64,000 bases of DNA from Notospermus geniculatus (lineage: Eukaryota > Nemertea > Pilidiophora > Heteronemertea > Lineidae), in NCBI GenBank assembly GCA_002633025.1, contig NMRB01000933.1, forward strand, positions 122,055-186,054, given 5' to 3'. Below, piece by piece: positions 41,831 through 52,000 of the stretch. The notes below the pieces were generated by a model. That model made no database searches, was not told the origin of the DNA, and saw only the letters and a program-made list of their open reading frames with translations. How positions within the stretch are numbered: the stretch's first letter is position 1; each line of letters starts with the position of its first letter. The position numbers and the translations under genes are program-made.

Positions 41831-42504
41831 ACACAAAGTTTCACGATTAGAAAATAGCACAGGCATTTTCACACACATGCTCCTCGATATCTCCCAAACT
41901 ACTTATCCGAATTTGATAAAACAAAAAGCCAGATATGTCTATTTATGTAATCTATACACTTCAGTAACATCTGTGTAGTCAATTTTTTGATGGAACGAGG
42001 ACTTTCATGTCAAACTAATTCTACGTAGGCGGGGATAAAATCTCCACACCTGACAAAGTAATCAATTTTTCACGTGTGAATCCATTTATTTGTGAAGTCT
42101 TGCTGTTGGTTGCAAAAAAGAATAGATAACAAATGCTATAAAGTCCCGGACCGTCTGGTGGCATCTTCTGTGTCAGTTTACTCTTTCTCGACGGCGGACA
42201 CACTCGCGTGGATAACATTGCCGTATAGAGACATCAGCGAAACAAAATCGTTCCTCCGTAGCAGCTTCGGCCACATCTTGCACTAGGCCTTTCCTAAGGT
42301 AAGACCAAATAAATATCAATTTGCAAGTGGATTGTCCAGTTGTCAAAAAAATGTACGTACATGTCTTTCTCAACAAAACCTGGTTTTATGTCTCATGAAC
42401 TACGTTCATCTGGGTAGAAATTGTTCTATAAAAACTGACGTTTTCTCCAAAGAAAGCTTAATATCCAGCATTTATTGAAAAAAAATATATTTTTTAAATC
42501 TTAG

Positions 42505-42540
42505 CATAAAGACATCAAACCCTTGTTTGATGTCTTTATG
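42505..42540. repeat. Perfect hairpin, 16-bp stem
   Basis: CATAAAGACATCAAAC, loop CCTT, then the exact inverse. A third partial repeat of the arm (TTGATGTCTTAGTGTT) follows. Confidence 0.6.
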
Positions 42541-43040
42541 TCTTAGTGTTTGATGTCTTAGTGTTTTCCCCCCAAATGATTTATGGCTAACCTGGTTTTT
42601 CAACAAACACAACCGTCATTTTATCCAATCATCTATGGTGCATGAAATGTATGTTTCTGCACAAAAATGACCATATCTTTTTCAAAACTAGGTTCAGGCG
42701 AACAACTAGGTTTTCTTTAAAGAGACACACTATACTTTAGTATTCCGCCCCTAGCGGCAGCATTGGGAACCAATATGCGATAAGACTGGTGTCCAGTCCA
42801 ACCCACACATAGCCTGTGATACATGTAGCAACTATGCTAGAGTGAACTATGTCGAGCCCTTAACTGACACAATCCAGGAAAATGGCCGCCATCCTTTTCG
42901 TCATTTGAGAAGTTCAACGCGCTGTGATACCATTCAATGTTGTGATTTTTTTTAAAAATGTTTACTTTCAGTGACTAGATATAATTTTTCGAAGAAGGTC
43001 ATCCATTACATTGAAGCTTTCTCCAGTTACATCAACCATC

Positions 43041-46000
43041 ATGATTTCCTTCAACGTTCTGTACATTTTGGTTGTGCTGGTCATTTTCAAGGGTAAGAAA
43101 TTATTTCTTCGCGAGTGGGACAGAGTGTGGGAGGTCTGCTACGGACAGACTACAACGACGAAAGCGGAGAAGAAAAATATGGCGTTAAAAGAAGACCTAC
43201 CTGACCATTCTCAATCACAGGCGGCAAAAATTTCTTCCATCTGTCAGAAAAAAAACATCCCGTGAAAACCAACTCATACTTACATGTACTTGCGCAAAGT
43301 TTGCTCACCATGATAACATGGATCTTATAAGCCTTGTTTACACCTGTCTGAAAAAGCCCGGACTTTTCGAAGCCCGGGTCTGAAATAAGCCCGGGCTTTT
43401 TGAGCATGTATGCGGCATGTATGGGTTTTAAAAGCCCGGTGTAACGTCGATCAGTGTTCCCCGTATTTCTGTGTTTTTCTTATTGTTTCCCTCCTGACGG
43501 ATTAAGCGGCAACTAACCCAACAATAACAATTCTAGGCCGCCTCTATTTTTGAGGAACACGGAGCTACAGAAACACTCACAGATGTTACACTTGGCTTTA
43601 TTTAGACACGGAGATTCATAGGTGTAAACGCAAAAAGCCCGGGCTGAGCCCGGGTTGAACCCGGACTTTTATGTAGTGTAAACAAGGGAATATTCTGTCT
43701 TTGCAGTGTGGGAGAAATAAGTTATTGACGTGACTTTGTGTTGTTACAAAAGAGTGCTACCGTACTTCACAATCACATTGATATTCACTGACAACCGCTT
43801 CTATTCGATAGGTATACGAGATATTCATGCCATAGATAGTGGTGAGTAATGACAACAACTGCTATTTCTATTTCACTTCGTATCCTCGGTGATCCAACAG
43901 CAAAACGACAGATACACCATCCATACACACATGGGCCATGGAATTGGGACTTGAGTAAACTGAATTATATTTTTAGAGACTTACTGACTCCTACTGTTGT
44001 TTTACCAAACTTCTCTAGACTCGTATTTTAAGGGATTTTTTTTTCTATTTTTGGTTCTATACTAATCTGTATTTTAGGCTTATGGTTCATATTGTATACA
44101 TAAAGTATAGTGTTTTTACGATTTCTTGTGAGCACCCTTGATAATTTTAAAGGAGCGCCATAATTACTACCTTTATCGCCACCAAAACGAACACCGGGAA
44201 CAATTGAATTGCTCATGTTGCTCGGAATGACGGATGTCATTCTCCTTTTTACATTTGTTTTGGCTTGCTGACTAAAGGACAAGCAATTTTCTGCACCAAG
44301 TAGCCAGCTTCCAATTACTGATCAGTGCATGTTATACAGAACTTCCATCATTAAATGACGCAATTAATATTGTAACATAACCATATGCAGTGGCGCCATT
44401 CTAAGCCAGGTGTGACAGGAATCAGCGTCCTAGGAATGCAGATCCGCCAAACAATAGCCCGCTATTGTGAGGTTATATTCGAATGGTCATGGTCTCTCTA
44501 GCCATATATTCTAATCCCTCGCTGAACAATAAGACCGGATTTCGATTCCAGGGGGACTTGGATTCCTTTCACACCTGGTTTGCATAGAGGTACACGGTGC
44601 ATGTAGGTATAGACACGCAAGCGAACAAAGGTTTCATGAAACCCTTTATCAGGACATTGTTGTTCGCCAGCGTGTTCGCATACCGTATGCCTCTAATAAC
44701 ACCAGCCTAAACGACACTCCATGACGACTTTTGGAAGGTTTGGATCGACCAGGTGTCTCCACTTTGAAAAAAACCCAGAAAAATACCTTCGGCAATAAAT
44801 AGTACAGCTTGATTCGCCTCATCCAAGATAAAATGAACCACATTAAAGCTGAACTTAAAGCCTCACTGTATTGAATTCAGAAAGTGCTTACGTCCTCCGA
44901 CGTTAGTGTAGTGTAAAATGTACTATACTCTATCTGAATGCATTAGAGCTCTGCCTGCAGTTTTTTCGTTGTGTGCTGAAAACTAGGTCTTGATTCTTTG
45001 AAGTACGTATCAGGCAAGTATTTTGGGGACCATCACGAGGCCATGCGGCCTCTACCTGCACAGTCCTAACACTTTGAAAATGTCGTAAAATTCAATACTG
45101 TGAGGCTTTAATAGATATAAACCCCAAGCGGCAGAGGTAGAAATTACGAACAGCCACAAGGCACTTCCAAACTACACCTCTGAAAACGATACACCCCCTC
45201 TGACGGTCACAGTTGGTTTCACTTGCCACCACGCTCTTGATGAGGAAAGATCTCAGCATAGCTGCCAAATGAGAAAAAACGAAAAATAATCTGTGATGGC
45301 ACCGAGATTCGAACCCACAACCCTATGACCGATTCGCCAACCTCTTTCCGAACGCGCCACGAAGACTGCTTGCATACAACGACGCCGATCTACAATAAGG
45401 CGCTTTGGTTTTGAAGATCTCCATGAGGAAATAAGCGATCGGAATGGTCGTCATCCAAGCAAGCAGTCTTCGTGGCGCGTGCAGAAAGAGGTTGGCTAAT
45501 CGATCTGAGGGTTGTGGGTTCGAATCTCGGCGCCATCACAGATTATTTTTCGTTTTTTCTCATTTGGCAGCTGTGCTGAGATCTTTACTGTTCAAGAGCG
45601 TGGTGGCGAGTGAAACCAACTGTGACCGTCCGAGAGGGTGTATCGTTTTCAGAGGTAGTTTGGAAGTGCCTTGTGGCTGTTCGTAATTTCGACCTCTGCC
45701 GCTTGGGGTTTATATCTATTAAGTTCAGCTTTAAATCCACGCGTGAATGTTCCAGCATGTAGCGAACCTACATACACCTATCAGAACGCAGACTGCCCTT
45801 ACACCAATCTATACCATGGACAACATGACATCTCGGACTGCCGTGCTCGATGCAATGAGCGTCATGATTGCCTGTCATTCCAACACCGAGGCAATGACTG
45901 TTGGCTCAAGGGTTACGCGTGTACTTTGAATGAGATGACTCACCGTGGACAAGCGGGATACGCTCATTATACAAGTAAGACCTTAATACTAATTCTCTTC

Positions 46001-49000
46001 AGAAATTCCCCTTAAAATAAAAATAAATAAATAAATAAATAAAAACAACGATTGGGGCATATGAATAAAGACTACCTAGACTAACTAGAAAATGCTTTTA
46101 CTTGAATTTTGTAATACAAATGCACTAGGAAGTGCTGTACTAATCTGACGTCAAAAGCATTTGCTAGTCTTTATTCATATGACCCAGTATTTGACCTTCT
46201 GCTTATCGAGAAAGTTGACTTGTCTTGGAGTAAATTTCTTCCAAGTAATGACATTGGTAGAGTTTATTCAGAACACTGATGAAACCTGTTGGCTTTATGC
46301 GTGTGGAAAAAACTTGATAATAACGATTTCATGACAACCTTTGCATTTTCAGAACAATGCCCAGGTGAGCTAAGTAATTTCGTTTTCTAAAAATGTTTTG
46401 TCTAAACCGAAACGTGTGTCGTGAAAATGAAGCAGCAGAGATCAACATTATCCTCGCTTTGCTCTAAAACTATGAGTGGTTTATGCAAAATGTGTAATGT
46501 GTTTAACGAGTGCTGATAGCCTGAAGTGTGGCTATCACGTCCGCTCAATACTCGGTAGTTTCCAGGGAGGTTCGAATCCAGTCATCCCTGGCTCTTGAAG
46601 TAGGTTGCATGGACAGTGTGCTTTGTAAAGTAAGGCATCTTTGTCCGGGAACGATTGTCATTGAAAAATTCTGAATGAACATGTCGCAATTAAGATTAGG
46701 CACGTGTACATCTACGTCCTTTATTTAGGTATAATTTGACTATCTGAAGATCTTCTTGTGCATGTATTTTCTGAGTCGCAGTGCTTTGAATGAACTTATC
46801 GCGGCAGAGTCCTCCACAACATGGGATTTTCCCTCTTGTCGAAATTGATGAAGACAACAAATTGATATACATGTATCAACTAATGTTTCAGCATGTAAGG
46901 GGCCTACGTACACCTACCAGAACGCAAACTGTGCTAATCATGATGTATATCACGGACAGCATGATCGCTCTGAGTGCCGTGATCTATGTACTGCTCGTCA
47001 TGACTGCCATTCATTCCAACACCAAGGCAATGACTGTTGGCTCAAGAATTACGTGTGTACAACGTCACAGTTGGTTGACGTTGGAAAAGCGGGATTCGCT
47101 CAGTTTACAAGTAAGTCGTCAATTACTTCCTCTTTGTAATAATAGCGAGATGACTTCGCAAATCTGACGAAAAACGAAGTACGAAATACGAAATTCAACT
47201 TCATTTCCAGGATCTAATGTTATTTCTGGAGATGGTTGGTACCACAAATGTTCCTGTTGCCGGTGCATCTTTTACCTGTAGCATTTCATGTAAGACCGCG
47301 AGAGAGTTATGGTGCATCTTGAATTTTTAACGAAGTGGAAACGAACGATAAATTTCAAATTTTAATATACACCGTCACTCAATCGATCCAACGTCATACC
47401 CTTAAAGGAGCTGAACGTCCAAGTTGTAAACACTCACTCACTGGTTCTCTCGTCACGCGACGCCTGCGGTGCTGCCACCTATTGTCGGTGATATGTACTG
47501 ATGTGAATATCGTGAGTGAGTTGCATTGGACCGGGCACCAGTCTAACGATCACGGGGTGCTACTGGTGCTGCCACCTTTACGAAGTGCGGTAAAAACGGG
47601 GTCTGTGTCGTTGCTGTCGCTGCGCTATAGAGGACTCCGGCGCTGCCGGAAGAGCACCGGCCAATCAGGAGGAGCGCCGCAGTGACGTCACAGGCCCCGG
47701 AGGATAAAAACCCCGGCCAGCACACACTCGTGGCTTCTTGACTCTTTTGGACACACCTTATGGATTTGGATTGCTTATATATTATACCCGTATTTCACCC
47801 GTGTTTGGTCTCGCTCGCGTCTATCGACGCCGGACCCTCTCAGGCCCAGCTTAGGTCGTGCTTGTGTACGGCACGCCCCGTCACTCTCAGTGGGGCGTCC
47901 CTTGTAGTGAAACGCGCCTCACCCGGGCGCATAACTCTCGGCCACACTCGGGGCTAGCCCGAGTCAGAGGCCCGTTTTACCACAGAAGGAATAAACCTAG
48001 TTTGCCGACCATGTTTGTAAACAAACCAGCTTGTTTACAACTTCGGCGTCTAACTCCTTTAAAGACGCTTTTGCAGCAGGCGATATTTGTCGTACCGGTG
48101 TCGTAGAATGTCTAACTAATCCAACTTTTTGGTTACTCTTTCTAGGTTTATTTTAACACGACGTTTCTACCAGTGTTCCCTGGTCGTTGTCAAGTGTACA
48201 ACTGAATCAAAGTGAAGTTGAGTCTACATATAACAGTGTTTTTACAGAAATACAGTATTAATGAAACTATTGTGCAGTTGCAAGAATGTCGTAGAATGTC
48301 ATGCCCCCCGATATGAGATGCCCCACAACAATAGATTCTGACGGATTAAGGGTCAGCCGGGCACTGACAGACAAACAGGTATGTTAACTTCTGTTACCAG
48401 ATGTCCCCTGAACAAAAGAAGCGGGCATCTGATATCGGGGGCATTACATTCTGTGACACCTGTACCAACCATCTCCTGAAATACTTTACATTACGTCATG
48501 GAAATGAAGTCGAATTTCGTATTTCTTACTTCGTGTTTCGTCAGATTTGCGAAACCTCACTAATAACAAAATATTGTCAGTGATTTTTTTCTTAAAGTGC
48601 CACTGTATGCATCGGGTATACCTCAATATTCCACTCCAACGTGATAAGACTGGTGGCCTATCCAACCCATACATAACCAGTGGTAATACCTAAAGCCTAG
48701 TCTACACTACCCGCAAATGCATCGCCGATGGACCCCCGACCGCGAGCACAGGTTATTCGCGGGGACCCACCGCGAATAACCCGTGTTCGCGAACGTATCT
48801 ACACCTGCATGGGGAGTAATTGCGGCTATTCCCTGCCCTCCTATTGGCTCCCGGCCGGTGACCTCATTCTCATCAACTACATCCGGGTCACCACGCCAGC
48901 GGCCACTGACCGCCGATATCCCCGGGAAGGTGTCTCCACTGTTCGCGGTCATTTGCGGTCACTCTGAACCACAGAGTCATGACTTTTATTAATTTATCGT

Positions 49001-52000
49001 CATTGACACTGATCAAAAATAGATTTGCTCTGATGTATCATGGCCGCCATACTGCAGAGACTACTTATTTTCAGTGGTCATGTGATCTCATCTGGTCATG
49101 TGACAAACAAGATGGCCGGAAAACGCCAAGCAAGCGTTATAAAGTAGATCATCAAAAACACCGAAAAACCTGCTATAAACACCGGTTTAACGCCGGCATG
49201 GAGAAAACGCGGAATTCCGACGGAAATCCGCCAAGAATCCGAAACTGTAATTATAGCTTTTAACAATGGAATAAACTGTGCACTGGCCTTAACACATGTA
49301 GGGTATAATAATAATGAAATAACAAGGCCAAGCAAAGCAGTTGGAATGCGGCAACAGCGGCATTGTTTCTGTAGCCCAACCACCTTGCTACCTCGTATCT
49401 AGGCGAGTGCCAATATGATAAGAGATAAGGGGAGGGGACGGGAGGGGATGATCCACGTGACAAGTTTCACACCAGTTAATTGTAGTGTATAAACTGCAGA
49501 CCACCAAATTATGTCTAGCGGAATTCCGTGGAATTCCGCGTTTTCTCCATGCCGGTTTAACGCCTGTTTAATGATGGAATAAATATATTCATCCGCTATG
49601 TACACGATGTATGTTGAATTACAAGCAAAATTGTCGTCGTTTCAAGGGACTATTCAACATGCGGATGCAACTTGGATGTTAGTCAGTCAAGCTTCTCACT
49701 TCCGGCGCAGTGCGGTAGAATTCACCGCCGTATCGCTGCGCAAGATGGCGCCCATAATACAGTCGAGATATGTACGGAGGCCCGTCGGAAATTGCCGAAG
49801 TACAACGAAGATGACGTCGATTGCATTCGTAGTATGCCTGCCAACTGGCGGGCGGCGCGATTGCTTCGCGATTTTTTCAATATGTTGGAAACGGCCGCGA
49901 ATGCCCAGGAACACTCGCGGGGTGTTCGCGGGCATTTCCATTCGCGGTGCCGTGTCTCCACTTGGCCCGGGCATGCCGGGGATCACCGCCGATCACCAGC
50001 CGAGCCCGCGAGTACTCGCGGTGGTTCGCGGGGACTCGCGGGCCAAGTGGAGACAGGGCTTAAGGTAGATCGATAGCCTACTATTAAGATAAATAAAGAT
50101 ACGTTTTTATACTTTGAATTTTCAGAGCATTGCCCAAGTGACCCACGTATGTATTGTTTTTCTGTTTGGTAGTGAAAATTACGTAGTAGTTATGCTCGCT
50201 TTGCTCTTAAAAATGACAACTTTATATACCGGTACCTATGTGTCACATCAATCTCGTACCCACATCTACCTCATCCGAGGATATCTCTGGCAAGGGCTAC
50301 GACCTGACCAAAATTTCTGGTCAACCGCTGGCAGCGTGCCAAAATGTTTGTTTCACACAAAATTTCGTTCTTCGATGACTGAAAAATATCATATATGCCT
50401 AAAAAGGCATATAATACACCCAAAACACGAAGTTGTTTGAGTATTAGAACAATTTCAAACGAATAGTTTGGTTGGGAACATCATGCCGCGGGTGCCAGCT
50501 TCGGTGTGATTCGCCTCAAAATTAGTATTTCGCGCATGCGCAGTATTCCTGAAGTCGTCAGCCCTTTCCAGTGGTGTTGTAGGAACGTAAACCCACTGGG
50601 GACGAGTTTGGTGTTACATGTCGGCCTTTGTATATATGCCATGTAAATTTAAACTCGATTTCAGTATACATGTAATTGAAATGAACCGTGACCACTGTAG
50701 AATGATGTCAGCCGAATATCGCTGCCATACTGGTGTAATCCTACACTTAACTGGCCCATTTGTGGTTTGTGGTTAGGTTCCATATTGCAAGGTCAAATGA
50801 GTGCAAAAATGACTGGACATTCTGAAAAGCACTTTACGATGGTATACCTTCATATACATGTAGCCTAACACATGCTGTTGTAATGTTTCAGGATGCAAAG
50901 CTGGAGAGAAATGGTTAGAACAGACCAAAAAATGTTACGGAAGTAGGTGTCATTGTCCTGGAAATAATATCTTGTCGACAGTAACAGCTGGTTATAATCT
51001 GCGTATTTCAATGGCAGGCTGATGCAGATGCAGCTTCGTCGTGTCGTTGTGGTTCCCTTGCCCAGAGTGATGCACGACGAAATGTTCATTATTTTGATAC
51101 TTTTAAGATAAGCATCATTTCAAATGTGTTCTAAAGGCAAACCACAATAATTACATGTACATGTATACGACGTCGTACAGTGGTGGTCAAAATTATTCGT
51201 ACGCTTGGCATGTAATAGATATTTCAGTTGTTCGTATCGAAATGGCAATCAATGTGTCAAATAATTTTATTTTTCTCAAAGCAATGCACCACCTTTTTCA
51301 ATTATTAGACTTGAAAAATGGAAACCGTATTTTGTACGGCAACGTCCAAAGATACACCTAGTGTTCGAATAATTTTGACCACCACTGTACATGTATGCGG
51401 CGTTCATATACACAGCAACAAAATAATTTGAAGGTTTAATGGAAAAAAACTTGTGATCGTGGGATTGGTTACTAATCCATAGAAAAATCGTTTGCCTTTT
51501 TTGATATCCCTTATTATTGCCCTGTCAGTCGGCATTTCTATTGTGGAAATCAACTGCAGTAATGCGGCGAAGACGACTTATATCGACGAAGGAGCGAAAA
51601 TGACGAATATATTACATATGCCACTCTAAATCATTTCATTGTTTCACCAGACCAGATGTACAGGATCAGTAATAACTATGGAGCATGGTCTGACTGCGTC
51701 ATACCCTTCAAATGGCAAGGTAAATGGCAGACAGAGTGCCTTGATACTGGAAGAGTCGGATATTGGTGTGCAACATCTGAGTATTATCAGTACGAACAAT
51801 GGGGTTACTGTGTTGGTAAGTGATCTGATAGCTCAGTCCGGGGAATGTCCTTAAAAACGTTTCCGAGTCCGAAGACTGGAAGCTGTCAGAAGGGTTTCGA
51901 AATTTGGACGCCAAAAACATAAACTATCAAAGAAAAACACCGGAAGGTTTGGTATAACAAGAGGCTAGTGCATAATGGGTGGCGTCCACTAGAGCGCCGA

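Larger units (their letters stand above)
47143..48562. mobile_element. TIR element of about 1.4 kb with TAG(C/T)GAG ends
   Basis: The left end TAGCGAGATGACTTCGCAAA and the right end (inverse of TAGTGAGGTTTCGCAAATCT) continue as a pair of about 55 bp through CGAAGTACGAAATACGAAAT. The flanks are TA. The end pattern is like that of the short TAGGGAG hairpins. The interior has a promoter-like cassette and a nested MITE. Confidence 0.6.

Noticed and set aside
45444-45686. Frame starting in the foldback right arm
   Set aside because: It runs through the tRNA-like box B (CGFESRRHH-type reading), a common false frame in SINEs.
49598-50076. Overlapping frames of 134-156 aa at the end of the GC-rich element
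   Set aside because: GC-rich repeats leave several frames open by chance; no domain pattern.
51155-51361. Short frame in the mariner-like MITE
   Set aside because: Too short and without transposase motifs.
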